Source: Isoetes taiwanensis (Eukaryota; Streptophyta; Lycopodiopsida; Isoetales; Isoetaceae). From it: a stretch of 64,000 nt of DNA. A program made the translations under genes and the position numbers. Positions within the stretch are counted from its first letter, which is position 1; every line of letters starts with the position of its first letter. Shown piece after piece: positions 23,172-35,594 of the stretch. The notes below the pieces were generated by a model that had not been told where the DNA came from, did no database searches, and was given only the letters and a program-made list of their open reading frames with translations. The stretch covers positions 2,804,477 to 2,868,476 of the forward strand of contig JAJEKV010000097.1 in NCBI GenBank assembly GCA_021234155.1, written 5' to 3'.

Positions 23172-24011
23172 TTACAGGTCAGGTACATCCAGCCATTCAT
23201 AAATGATAACCCTTCGTCTAACCTGCTCCTCTAGCCTGCAAAGAAATAGCAACATTCAGCAAAAGCATGAATCATTTCTTAGAATTTGCTTTTGAATCAT
23301 TTCTTAGAATTTGGAGCTACCTTTTATCCTTTCCATATAATAATAGCAGTTATCAGTTTAATGTCAGGAGTTCAATGTAGCGGTAACTGGAATTTAGTGA
23401 CTTACCTTATTCGTCCATGTATGTACGCTCTGGTAGTAGCTGAGAGCTCCAGAGATTGATGAATCATGCTTCATGCAGATGTGTTCATGAGCCCAGAAAA
23501 TGCCTAAAGTTTAACTGCATACCAAACCAACTTTATTCAATTAAAACCATGTTCTTGAATAAAAACTATTACGGTTCTATCAAATGTTAACGAGATAGAG
23601 AAAGGCTACAAACTATTGTTTGCCTCTAAATCTTACCTTGTACCATTGCTTCAACAACAACTTTAACTCTGAAACAAAGTGATTCGTTCCAGCATGTTCC
23701 ATGTCATACCCAAAGACAACTAATCTATTTTTTTAAAGAGAAAAGGGTTTCCACAATAGCACATACCAGGTTTTGTATAGGCCATGCCTAAGATCAATCA
23801 AAGATTTGCCTGATGTAGTTGAAAGCTAATGCTCCAAATCTCTTGCCCGACATAAATCTTGCAAACTTTGGAACTTGCCAACTTCAGAAACTAAAAGAAG
23901 TTGTGGTCTGTCTCTGCAAAAGCAGTTCTGATCTAGCAAGGGAAAACCAGATTCATGGCGATCAATATCAGTTCTGAAGGTTACCAAGAAATGGGAGGGC
24001 TTCTTCAGCAT
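23172..24011 (-). CDS. candidate exons of an unidentified minus-strand gene (copy A)
   Basis: Read on the minus strand, three segments look like exons with clean splice signals. 23,724-23,637 runs from acceptor AATAG to donor GTAAGA and encodes VVFGYDMEHAGTNHF onward. About 23,500-23,406, ending at donor GTAAGT, encodes IFWAHEHICMKHDSS onward. 23,235-23,172 follows acceptor TTTGCAG and, in one phase, encodes EEQVRRRVIIYEWLDVPDL with a TAA stop. Phases do not join perfectly in this consensus. A further upstream open stretch, 24,011-23,826, may be another exon. Copy B keeps the positions with changed residues. I do not recognise the family. Confidence 0.35.
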
Positions 24012-25360
24012 TTGCTGCCGCTGCCGCTGCCCATGAGTAACTGGGCATCACCAGGTAATGCAACGCCTAGGATGGAGCAGAAGCTTGGGCTCCTGCTATT
24101 TTGGTTGTATCTAAGAAGGGGTAAGCTCTATAGCCGATAGATAGCAGGCCTGCCGCAGCTACTATAGCAAGAGCTCGGGTCATAGAAATTTATAACCCAT
24201 GGTAAGAAATCCAAAGAGTTTTCAAGCAAGGTAGAAGGGGCAGGACCGGAATCAATGGAAGGATTTCACACTCAAAACATCCCCATCTGCATGAATGAAA
24301 TGGAGTTGAGATTGTGGCAAGCCGGTCTAGCCAGCAAAATCCGCCAGCTGCCGTGGAAATCGAAATGCTCGGACCTCCTGGCTATGGCGGAATAGGGATG
24401 CCCAAAATTAGAGCTTGCTTGAACGCTTGCGCAAGGAAGAACGACTTACTTTTTGGGAACGACAACAACTGGATTGCCAGTGCTGACCCAACGATCAGCT
24501 TCAGAATCTCATCTATATCTGCCAATTTGCCACAGGCGAATCTTCATCGATGGATCCTAACCTGCGGGTTTTGTCCTGTTTTCGGCTGTCTTGCAGCCCC
24601 TATACCTGTTCAGCCACAAGTTCCTGCAGTTTGAGTCATCCAGAAGATCTGACCTTGGAATCTTAGCCAAAATAAAGAATTTGTACCCAATTCCTTAGAT
24701 TTATCTGTTCTTCTCAAAACATGTTGTTGCAAGAAGGGAGACATTTTCCGCCATGCAGAGTCGAAATAGCATACATTGTATGTTTTTCAGAGACCTGGGC
24801 GGAAATATTTAGTCTTGATCTGGTAAAATAGAAATTAACCTTGATCGCCATGGCTATGGAGTTTAGCCATTGAGCAGGGCCGGAATTGAGCAGGTCGGCT
24901 ATTAATGGCTTTGCTCTTTTTGTTTTGAAGTCTTTTTTTGTTTAAATGAAGACTTACACGTGTCTCTTCCAGAGTTTTTATTGATGAAAAAATATTAGGC
25001 TCAAACAAAAAATAATACTGCCTTATATATGTTTAGATAATCATTACGAGGAGACCAAAACTACTATGGCATATCTATAGGAGTCACAAAGGATAATTTA
25101 ATGGATCGATCTTATATAGGGTGTATTATCATTTGGGGTGTCCAATAATTTTTGGGGACCATCCAATCTAAGCATATGCCACAGCATATGCCACGCCATC
25201 AAATTCCAGCCTTCAACTGAGGTCAAGATAGGGTCAAATCCCCTATATTTGACTTACCCCTATCAGCCAAGCAAACCATTGAATAAATACAATCTTTGAA
25301 ATTTGAAAGTTTGGCCAAGCAAACAATGAGTCTGGGGAGTCGAACCCCAGTATAAGTTCC
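24012..25360. other. interval without recognised gene, including the best-conserved stretch between copies (copy A)
   Basis: The plus-strand frame at 24,314-24,634 (106 codons) is not kept in copy B and is not called. From about 24,820 to 25,100 the sequence is almost identical to 44,930-45,210. A tRNA B-box-like sequence occurs on the minus strand at 25,333-25,350 (CTGGGGTTCGACTCCCCAG, a T-arm shape), but no complete tRNA cloverleaf is present. Confidence 0.4.
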
Positions 25361-25371
25361 GACGCTCATCC

Positions 25372-25413
25372 AAGCATACTAGGTATCCCACAAGAGGGAT
25401 GCCTAGTATGCTT
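25372..25413. repeat. 18-bp-stem hairpin (copy A)
   Basis: AAGCATACTAGGTATCCC pairs with GGGATGCCTAGTATGCTT across a six-base loop (ACAAGA) with a single G-T wobble. It is kept in copy B at 45,481-45,523. A CG-rich T-arm-like element lies 25 bases to its left. It may be a transposon end or a structured RNA element. Confidence 0.9.
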
Positions 25414-25432
25414 AGGGGCCCAAGCCCACTAA

Positions 25433-25522
25433 CAAAGCAAACAGGTCAGTACCAGCACATCATTTTAATACACAATTCAAAGCAAACAGGTCAGTACCAA
25501 CACATCATTTTAATACACAATT
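25433..25522. repeat. 45-bp direct duplication (copy A)
   Basis: A 45-base unit beginning CAAAGCAAACAGGTCAGTAC occurs twice back to back with one internal difference (AGCACATC / AACACATC). In copy B the first unit is diverged. Confidence 0.88.
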
Positions 25523-27110
25523 ACGACCCAACCAAACTGCTCAAACTTATTCAACAAGTTATTCTGGCATTTACCCACAACCAATTTGGAACCAAAGAAA
25601 CCATACCTATTATACATCAAGCAATTTCAAGCCTCCTCACAATACAAATCGGATCAAGGTTTATCAACTCTACACACAAAAATCACAAGCCAGCGGAAGG
25701 AGAACATGTAAAGAAATCAGTTCATAGCCGATCCACTTTATGCCTTTAATAGCGCATCTAGTTGCCATATTTCTTGCACAAGCAATACCCTCATAAAGGC
25801 TCATATGAGGCATAAGATGTGCAATTGAAACGGGCACCCCCAAATGTTCCCACTCCACAACGAGATATGGCATTGTCAATTGACACATAGAACCCTCTAA
25901 GCCAAAGCTTGCTTAAAGCAAGCGCAAGGATGCCCAATCCTATCGCCTTCGGTTCCAACTGGATAACACTATTCACGAACTCTCGAGCGCAATCAATGCC
26001 TCGAGGATTCGGTTTTAAAACACAATAGGATCGGATGGGATGCCTCTACGGCCAGGTACGAAATAAAAAGGCTCGGGCAAACACGGCCGGGTTGCTCCAC
26101 CCCAAAGAAGCTGGTTCCCCATAACTCCCCGCAACTATAAACAAACAAAACTATGAAAACAAACCTTTGTGCAATCAAGAGGCAACCAAGTTCATCACCC
26201 AACAGCCATGGTGCGATCACCCTTGTGCGCGGGGGGATGTAATCTACACCGAGCTCAAGTATCACAACATCGAAGCGTCTCTCACTATAAGAAGCATCAT
26301 ATCTCGAAGTTATTATCTTGTTCATCGCCAGAATAGCATCATCCCAATCGCCTCCTCCGGGGCCCATTTCTTTCCGCGGTACAAAACCTGGCCGGCGGAG
26401 CCAAACAAGATGGTTCTCATATCCGATGGCATGGGTGACTAGGATTGAGTGGGACTCTCCATGCAGCCCGGACGGTGCTCATTAATATGGGCAATGTTAG
26501 AAGGGATAATCCAAGAACTAGACAAGGTAAATTTTCGTAGCGAATCATCGGCGGCGCATACAACAAACTAGCGGTCAATCTCCCCGGTTCCCGTGGTAAT
26601 TCACAAAATGGGCAGCTTGATTCAACAAGTTTTTGTTATCAAGCACAACTAAATTTTTCGTATTACCAGCTCCCCATCTCAAATACAAATCCTTACCTTT
26701 CTCGATGGCAGCCTCACTCACATTATGAAGATGGCAGACATAATGAACCTTTCCCAATCCTTCATACAGTACCCAATCATACCCTCAAAACAATGAAGAC
26801 GAGTATTTTTAAGGGCTTTGCATACCAATATCACACCAAGAGGCTTAGAAACCCAATTGAAATCTCTTTTTATGGCATCATTCATGGCCCTAGGACTCTT
26901 AAAGCGGGCTCTAAAGACAACGACAATGCAAATGATCTCACGGTAGCACCATGCTCCATACACTCAGCTCAAAGAACACACCTCCGTTGCAAAACCCACA
27001 AGGCCATCCCTTAAAATTCATGGGCATCTTGCCCGAACCGGACCTAAGGTAACACTCCATCTATGACATTCCAGTTCTGCTCCAACAAAACAAGGTGCGC
27101 CGCGAGGAGG
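25500..27110 (-). pseudogene. decayed HUH/Rep-class replication endonuclease-like gene (copy A)
   Basis: The minus strand resembles Rep-class HUH endonucleases carried by rolling-circle-type transposons (Replitron-like). These nick one DNA strand and bond to it covalently through a tyrosine. A continuous segment (26,963-26,718) reads SPRAMNDAIKRDFNWVSKPL, then ALKNTRLHCFEGMIGYCMKD. The YCMKD at 26,771-26,757 fits motif III (Y-x-x-K). The motif II equivalent just upstream is damaged here but reads EHGATVDHFQ in copy B (H-F-Q). Further segments in shifted frames read AGNTKNLVVLDNKNLL (about 26,670) and SSSWIIPSN (about 26,515), in the order expected for the family. Frameshifts and stops interrupt it. 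No helicase domain or motif I was identified. The assignment rests on motif recognition from memory of the family. Confidence 0.4.
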
Positions 27111-27129
27111 GTTTTCCCGTGACCCAGTG

Positions 27130-30100
27130 ACAACTCGAATTAAGGCATTAGATAGTATAGTTTTTGCAAGGAATCGACAACTTTTGGTTGACACTCACAT
27201 GCTTAATCCACATGAAAACTGCTCGCATCTACTGGAAATTCCATGCATGATTGAATCAACCTCTTAGGTAAATCTACACTATAATGCTTATTATTTGAAA
27301 GCATATATAGGGAAAAATGTGCCTTTTTATTCAATCAACTTAAATCTTGACATGTTTTGATTAGGATTGGTTTTTCCTCATTGTCAAGATACACATCAAA
27401 GATCTCTAGATCTCTAGGATCAGCACTAATTTTTTCTAGCATTGCTTTCTAATCGATGATTGGCTTTTGGCCGCATTTGGCTCTTCTCAATGATGTTCTA
27501 CTTGCTCTTTTTGGTTAAGTTATATCATTGTGCATCTCATCTCATAGATATAACTTTATTTGAATAGTGAGAGGTTCTCCCAACATTTCAATATTAAAAC
27601 TTCGTGTAAAAGTATGCTCTAGATACCTTAAAATCAACAAGCTCAATAATAAAACTTCGATGTGCGGTTTTTGACCAAACTATAGATGGTTTCATGTCTC
27701 TATAAATCACATCCTCATTAAAAGATGCTACGAGAGAGTTTATAATCTTTATACATGTTTAGATAAATAAATAAAAGTCACCTTTTTAAATGGATTTCTT
27801 TGAAATCACGCCCCAACCATTAAAATATTCCAACATTGCAACATAAATTCTTTTGGCAACAAATCAATATTAGAACACTAGGTCTTGGTTCTATGCAATT
27901 CCAACTCATAGAACATGATATAGCCCTTGGGGCCAATGTCTAAAGGTTTCATGACTTGATATTGATATTGGCCTATTTTTTTAAAGAATAATTTCCTAAA
28001 AAAGATGCTAAACCTTAACCTTTCAAGTATCCACTTTGCCCTAGAGACTTCTACACTAAAAGAATCGCAATGTATTTCTATAATTTTTTTCCTTATTGTC
28101 TATGCCCTTGCTTTATTCCATTGTTTACGTCTATATGGCCCTTCTCTATTGAGGTTCATGCCCTTAGTATTTGGATGATCTTGCTTTCTATTGAGGTTCA
28201 TGCCCTTGAGTGTTAGTGGACATTAAAATTTCTAAGCATTCTTAATGGGGCGAAGACATTAAAAATGGCACAACGGTCGATTAATGCGGTCCTCTAAAGA
28301 CCATAGCGTTATACACAATGCATGATGATGGTATGGCGAGAGCCCTCATAGTGATGTTATTAATGCTGTGCAAAAGTCCTAGTAGCACGTTAGCAAACTA
28401 CACTTGAAATATGGGGCTACTACTACTAGGTTCAAAAAGGCACAATGGAAAGTGAAACTTTATCTTCGTCTATTCTTTCCAAATTCTCTTTGCTGCCGCA
28501 AAGGGATAATGGCCCCGGATGCGCTTAAAAATCATGCTTTCATGTGCGTTCTTTGTATCCGGATCACGTTCTCTATATATCGGACCATGTGTATTCAGAA
28601 CTACACATGATGTGCGACCATGTGGGGTTTCAAGTTAATGCCTTGTTCAGCCATCTATTTCAATTTGTTTTCTTCTTCCATGGAGACCATAAACTGCCGC
28701 GACCATTTGCTCGTAATATGAAGAGCAGGGGGGGCTAATGTGGCACATAGTCATGAACTTTTGGAACATACATAGACACCTCGAATGGATAGTGTGTTTA
28801 ATCTATGATTATCTTGATACCAAAAGATGTAAGAGCATGACATTCCGATAGTTAAACTCCCAAAGTGTACTTATTTGTTTACAATGGCATAATGTATCTG
28901 GACTTGCCTCATTTGAAGTGTTCCAGGCTGATGTCCAGGTTGGTGATTGTTAGAAATGATTTGATTATGAAAAAGAATGTGCTTAGAGATAAGGTTTTAG
29001 GAAGTGTCTCATAGTTGAAGCACTGTTACCCATCTTACTGATTGTGAAGAACCAATTTTCAACTAGTTCAAATCACTTTAGGCTTTTTGCTTTTCAATGT
29101 CTCTCAAGATGTCAAGTGTTTCGAAGACCTTGGGAGGAAGGGAGGAAGAGGAGTCAAGTCGCATCATCGGGGTACAACAAAGCTGGGATGCATTGTTGTC
29201 AAGCATGAACCACTTTACAAAGATAGAAAAACAACCTTTTGGTCCATTTTATTGTGAGATCACGGCTTGGGGAGCGCCCAATTTAAACCAAATAAAATCT
29301 GAGTTCCTGTCCTTTCCACAACTTGAAAACTACTTGTCAATCTAATTGAGATAGGACTACTATCCTTCGGATTTTCTAAAGATGCAATAATTTGGTCACA
29401 TGCTTTCGAAGCACAGTGAGACCTGTCGGCCAAATGTAGACTATCAATGCAAAAGGCGGGGTTGGAATAATAATCAATGAAATACAACGAGATTGCAATG
29501 TATTCCCAACTCTTGGGTACAATCTTTGCGCTATTCCATGCCAGAGCATGCATCACATGTAGTATTAACATTGATCATTTTTCAGGACAAGCATACAATT
29601 CATGGAAAACATTACTTACCCTTCAAAGAACCTAAAGTCCTAATGCAAGAATGTCCCTCTACGCGTTGGTAAACACAGAATGTTAAAATTGATGCGCTTA
29701 TACTAAATGAACTCCCAAATATCCCCATAAACGGGCGGACAAAAACAGAATCATGTCCATAAGAGGCGGTTTTAGCTTTACAATATGGTCATGACAAAAA
29801 TATATGCAAAGCTCAAACACCACTTGTCCATCGATGTTCCATTCAATTCAAACGCTGCCTCTTCGTGGAAAGGATGCAATGCGTGGTGGATTGGATTCCT
29901 TTGTTTTTGCTAATTCTTTGGGGGTGATAGTCTGAAACCGGTTAAACCATCAGAGGCAAAATGCAAAGAAAGATGCGCTACAAAATGCAATTTTGTCATA
30001 TTATAGGTATTGGCGGGACATAACCATGCATGCATCCGGACACGCACCAATCTTGCTGATGTCAAAAACAACAAAGGAAAAAGGCAACAAAAGGCAAAAA

Positions 30101-30350
30101 AAAAGGCAAAGAAAGAGTCTTTTTACAAAGACCCTCGGCGAGGTTACTTTCTTGCATTTCATTTTTTCATGTATGACCTCTTTCTTTTATTCTCACCGAG
30201 GGGATTCCTTTTTAGCCTGTTCGAGGAGAGTTACGATGGCGCTTTCTCTGTAAGGGATAACCTTGGGAACATCTGCATATCCTAAACCACGGCGTGCCTT
30301 TGGCGCATAGGCTGCGGTTAAGAGACTTGGCTTAAAAGCATTATGGTTAC
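27130..30350. other. AT-rich interval without recognised gene (copy A)
   Basis: Short open frames occur (for example 28,544-28,738 and 29,097-29,345), but none is preserved in frame in copy B and none matches a family I know. GAGGTTCATGCCCTT occurs twice at 28,152 and 28,193. I see no RNA gene. Confidence 0.5.
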
Positions 30351-30359
30351 GCGGTTAGC

Positions 30360-31115
30360 AAAGGCCGAAGGGCCCAGATTATGGAGAGCTTCGATTTGTA
30401 CTTTCAGGTACAACTTCAGGTTCACCCTCAAATTGCGAGAAATTAGAGTTGCAAAAGAACCCGCGAAAGGAAAATCACGAGGAGCAACTGGAAACTTGCA
30501 TTCGAGGCTCTCTTAGGCACTATCAAATGAAGAAGAAACCCATGCGAAAAACCACCGAAGAACCGCGAAGCTGACCTTCCCTGCATTAAACATCATGCCA
30601 TGCGACGCACTAGAACCTAGGCCATACCAAGCACTTTCGAGCATCGACACCAAAAACGAGCTGCGGCACAACCGAATCGGCCTGCAGAGGTAGACCATTT
30701 CTGACGGCTGACCCGGTTTTAGGCATCATCGGCATATACTTTAGATATATGCCCGGTATATACTTGAATATGCCCACATACCCACATAAAAGCGTAGGTT
30801 TGCCTTTAAGGGCAACCAAAAACACCATATCACGGTCTCCGCGCTCTTAGGAATTGGAAGAACTTCCGGGTTTTATAATGTAGCTTTCGAAGGGAGCAGG
30901 TGGCGAGCAATAACCTCTTCCCCTTTCCATTTGCCCTCTTGGAGACATAATGTGGCCGAAATTGAGGAGACAAAAACAAAGGCAAGAACGGCCGGCTTAC
31001 CGGGCACAAATCGCCGAGGAAGACTCCACCTCGGCTCCCCACCAAGCAACCCATTTTGCTTATCAAAACCCCAAAAAGAAACGAAAGCCAGGCAGGGACA
31101 CCCGGTGATGACTTT
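30360..31115 (+). other. candidate plus-strand coding stretch (copy A)
   Basis: This matches the better-preserved stretch at 50,527-51,305 in copy B. Here the frames are interrupted; the clearest piece, 30,931-31,221, contains AGLPGTNRR and NPFCLSKPQKETKARQG. It is probably the same unidentified gene in a noisier or decayed state. A minus-strand open frame over the same bases appears to be a shadow. Confidence 0.2.
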
Positions 31116-31689
31116 AAGGTGTGAAGCCCGTAAAGATGCTATATTTTTACCATTTTTTAAAATTTGGATTCGATGGTTTACTAGGATCGTCACGCTAAAG
31201 ATTTTTCATAAAATCGCTTAAAAATTTGATAATATTGCATCCGGTTATAGTAAATTCGCCAAAATTAATGGACATTGAGGCATTAAAACCTCAATTTATG
31301 GTAAAACATCGAGTTCTACTAAATTCGTTTTTATAAAAATGTTGGAAAAATAGGAAATAATCGCCATCATTTCTATAGTTTAGAAGCGACTAAAAGGATG
31401 ATAAAGTCATCAACTATACGGGACACATAAAGGAACCTCCCATACATCTCGCCATCCCTTTCGCGACACTACAGTTCGGTAGGGGGGCAAGATGCACCGG
31501 CCTACATTCGAGGGTTTAAATCCCCGCGCCACCATCGCAAAATACCATACCCAATACGAATACTCATACGCACCATTAAAACCTTAGGTTACAAATATAC
31601 GTTTAAATTTCGGCCACATTATAAGCCAAAAATATTCCCCAAAAACCACAAGACCTTATATAAGGGTTCTGCTGAAATGTGAGGCGCGT

Positions 31690-34600
31690 CTCAGAATTTT
31701 GGCGCTGCAATTTAAGGATGAGACCAACAATATTCCAGCGCCAACACCGTAATCAAGAAATTAGTTCGGTCCATATCTTGATGCGGTGCTTATGTCCCTG
31801 TTCTTCCGTAACTAAAATGCATGTTAGGCTGCCTGCATGCATTCGTCAATTGAATTTTTGTATCTATTTCCTGACTAGTCGATTGGATATCCGCTGCCAT
31901 TGTTCCAAAGCTTCATTATTCACATTTTCGTCTAGATGAGGCTAAAAGTTGGATCTGCAGGACACAACGAAGAGCTTTAGGTATTGTATACGAATCACAA
32001 GGGCGGAAAAGAAAATTTTATCAAGATGGGTATACTAAAAGTGAACAAAAGAAGGTAAAACGTCTTGTGCATTGATTTCTTATCTGTCGATCCATAAGAT
32101 AATTGTCCTATCTATTCTTCATTCAGGCTTTTTGTTTGACGAAAATCATGCACAATTGTCTAGTGACTACTTGGCAAAAGGCCAAAATTTGAAAAGACAA
32201 TACAAAGGATCAAGTAATGGGGACTTTCTTATTCAACCGTAAATGAACCTTCTACAAGGAACAATAAAAAGATGTGCAGGAAACGAGCTTTACGGTGTGT
32301 ATACGAATCACAAAGGGCGGAAAAGAAAAAATTTGTCAAAATGGTATACTAAAAGTGAACAGGCAAAGAAGGTAATACCGTCTGTGCATTAAATTCTTAT
32401 CTGTCGATGCATAAGATAATTTGTTCACTGTTCTTCATTCAGGCTTTTTGTTTGACGAGAATCATGCACATTTGGCTAGTGATTACTTGGCAAAGATAGC
32501 CAAATTTTTGGAGGGACAATACAGAGTTTGAACTAGGGACTTTTTCTTATTCAACTAAATGAACCTTGTACAAGGAACGTGAAAATAGATGTGAATCCTG
32601 AGACGTTGTGTCAAAGACGGAAAAAGCAATTTTCTTCTGTGAAAGGTAGAATTGACAATTTAGACATGCATAAGTACGTTACTTTCCCCTCTGCTGATTC
32701 TGAGGTGTTAAAATTTTTACATGTAAACTGTCACTGTAGTTGTATGTCAGGTTTGTTATTTGTCTCATTGCATTTTATACCTTTGCAGCAAAGAGTTGAG
32801 CAATGAGTCAAGGCTCAAGCGGGAGAAAGGTAATAGTAGTCTTGTTGGTAATGGTCCGCCAAATGCACCAAAGTTACCCAAGAAGTCATGTATACTAGAG
32901 GCACAGATCCGACGGGTACAGAATATCTTACCGGCCATATTGGGTGCAGAAGGACATTGCGTCGGGGTGCCAGGTATGGTGCTCCAGTGTGTTGATGACG
33001 ATTTTTCATCTTACTGCTAACAACAATGGAAAATGTTGAAGGTGCTGCTCTATGATGGTGATCATGAATATTTGCAAGACAGAATTCTTGATCGCGACGA
33101 AATTGTTGATCAGTCTCAGCTTCAACTTGGAAATTTTCTGTTGCAAGTGGAGATGGGTATAAAGATATTTTTGCATCTGTTTCTCTCTTGTTACAAATCA
33201 TGGGATTTGTAATCAGATTTATTCACGCCATCCAGACCCTTTGTTTGCTTACAGGAAGTTATTCAGGTAGTAAAAAGAACCAATGCAAGCAAAATGCAAC
33301 ATCAAATGCATTTCTACGATTACACAATCACGTTCTAAGGATGTGGTATACATCGTTCTCCTTGATGTAAGCTTAGAGTTTTTATTTTTTATTATTTATT
33401 ATCTAATTTGCAAAGTTGAATTTAGTATTCAGGTATGATAATGATCCCTTAAAATCTTTTTGTGCATTAACATAGACTGTTTCGATTTTTGATGGTATGG
33501 CAGTGGATGAAATCATGAAAAGTTTGAAAAAATGTTGAGGATAGATGCAGGGGACGGAAGAACCTTCGCCTTTCTGAAGAGGGGCAAATTCAGAAGGAAA
33601 GGATCGTATATTCTAAAACGTAAGGGCATGCAATTCCATTGTTTGTGTATTATTCTTAATGCAATTGATAATTACGTGCAGGCCCTGTGACAAATCCTGC
33701 TACAAAAATCAAATGCAGGTCTGTGGCTGCAGGTGAAAGCAAAACACGTGATTTGATTTGGTGCAAAAGCAAAGCGGGTGCCCAATGAGCAGCCATGTGG
33801 GTAAAAGATGACTATGGTGGGATTGTTATTCAAGGTTGCAGGCGTATTGCCTCGACTTTGATATTAGCTTACTTATCCCATCTGTGCAGGTGAGAATGAT
33901 CAGGAAGTTGAAAGTGATGGTTACGTCCCAACTTACTTCCCTCACTGACCTTATGGAATCTAAACTTAGTGAATTAGATGATTAATGCCATCAGGTAATC
34001 ATTACATTAAGCATTTTATTTGCTTTTACGATTGGATCCCTGGGTTTTGCTTCTTTATGCATTAGGATGTGGCCTGTGGCAGAAGGAAATCCATTTCAAG
34101 GTAATGATCTTTTAATATATCCAATGCAATCCACCCACTTTCTATAAAAGTTGTTTTATATGTATCAGTGCCATGGACTTCTGGGAAGGATATAAGTATT
34201 TTGCATTGGATATTATGCTTTGGAATCTACAAAGTACCAGGACCAAATTCTACAAATGTAAAATGGTGACGTAACCTTGTTGTATTTATTGCACGGTAAC
34301 CCGTTTCATATTTGGGACCTTATCATACATAGGCTCTATAAGGAAGATAAACTAGGTGGAATGCAAATCTAGACGAGAAGATCGGAAAAGCTTGGTTTTA
34401 TCATGGAAAGTATATAATGGAAACAGAAAATTGATTGCAGAGACTTGGGTAAGTAGTGCGCTTTTCTAGTTACATTTTGCATTCTTATTCTAACCTTATC
34501 ATTATCAAAGATCATTAATCAAAAATACGATGATCCAGCCAAGTTGGCTACAACGAGGAACATGGGCAATTCTTTTGGAGCTTTGTAAAGTAAGCATCTT

Positions 34601-34720
34601 GTTTTATCTATATTATTGGACATCTCGAATGTAATCATGTTATTATTGTTTGAAACAGTCTGATGGTTGTTTCCACACCAATGCCAATTTTATAGGTGTG
34701 GTCAGGGGTTTATGCCATTT
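31690..34720 (+). pseudogene. DUF2439 (ZGRF1-type) multi-exon gene, frame-broken copy A
   Basis: This is the same gene as 51,893-54,952 in copy B, with all recognisable exons in the same order. Small indels break several exons. The first DUF2439 exon has lost a base (GCTTTAGGTATTG here, GCTTTAAGGTATTG in B). The second exon (from about 32,130) has extra bases around GAAAAGACAATACAAAGG, so the frame fails, and an extra base precedes the ATGAACC segment. The long exon around 32,579-32,720 still reads correctly (NPETLCQRRKKQFSSVKGRI). Splice sites are largely kept. It may be a real pseudogene or the same locus with uncorrected read errors. Confidence 0.6.
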
Positions 34721-35594
34721 CTGGAAAAGAAATAACAGTTTACAACAAGGACCATGGTGGTTAGGCTTAAGTATGCAGTATGATCCTGGTGATCTCCCAA
34801 ATTTCTGGGCTCCATATTTGAATTTTAAATACTAACATATCAGTATGGTTCAAAGGGGCGTAAACAAATGAGGCAATTCTGGTGCATTTTACTGGTTATT
34901 CAGAAAAAGGATATTTTGTACTACAATTCAACTTCCTAGATATGAAAAAAGGATATTTTGTACCTGTTTAAATTATATTTTTTCATTTTTCTTTTAAGTG
35001 TGGCATAAAAGTAGCATTTCTAACCTGTGTTATCTCGTTCTTTTCTCCGAGGCAATCCCTTTTCAGTCTAATCTGGCACTGTAAAGGGTCCTACAGACTC
35101 TCTTCGACAGTTTCGTTTGGATATATTTTGGGCTTCATGTTCAAGATTAGGCTGCTTGTTCTACAAAATTGTCACCGGAATAAGCTTGAAAATACAAGGG
35201 TATTCAAAATTCACAAAAGATAGCCTCTAAATAAAACTCACATTTATCAAATTTCACAAAATGAAGTTTACTAATGAAACTTCATCTAACAATTACCACA
35301 AAGAACTGAATGAGGTTTTTTGTTTCAGGATAACTACATGAATCCTCGATTGACGCACACATGAATGGGGTTTCAACCATTAGGCAACTTGAACGGTGGC
35401 TTTAACTGCTGGATCTAGCCGTTAGTATGTAAGCTCATTATTCTTTAAATAAGCTGTCTTATGCATACCTACACATTAATTTTACTCAGTACACACGATT
35501 TATTCACATATTGGTTCATTTGCTAGAAAAACTTTCTGTTTTGATTTATCAAGGTGAGAATTCAGATAGCAAAAGACCAATATTGGGCGCATCT

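Larger units (their letters stand above)
15455..35594. repeat. large tandem duplication, copy A (about 20.1 kb)
   Basis: The whole interval matches 35,884-55,833 in the same order and orientation. Anchor pairs are GGACTTACTTGATATTAGATA (15,534 / about 35,950), the ATGGAACTTGTGGAAATCTTG block (19,498 / 39,758), the hairpin at 25,372 / 45,481, the GAGGCGCGTCTCAGAATTTT block (31,680 / 51,879) and the shared end GCATCT (35,594 / 55,833). Differences are mainly one- to five-base indels, so the offset drifts between 20.1 and 20.4 kb. Some stretches of hundreds of bases are almost identical (24,820-25,100). Both copies start just after a CCTAG. It may be a true segmental duplication or two haplotypes or noisy read sets joined by the assembler. 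Confidence 0.93.

Noticed and set aside
25333-25400. Possible tRNA on the minus strand (GGTTCGACTCCCC B box)
   Set aside because: A T-arm shape is present, but no acceptor stem, anticodon arm or proper D arm can be folded around it.
31465-31545. Possible tRNA-like element (CAGTTCGGTAG ... GGGTTTAAATCCCC)
   Set aside because: The A-box and B-box resemblance is weak, T-arm pairing fails, and copy B differs at the same place.
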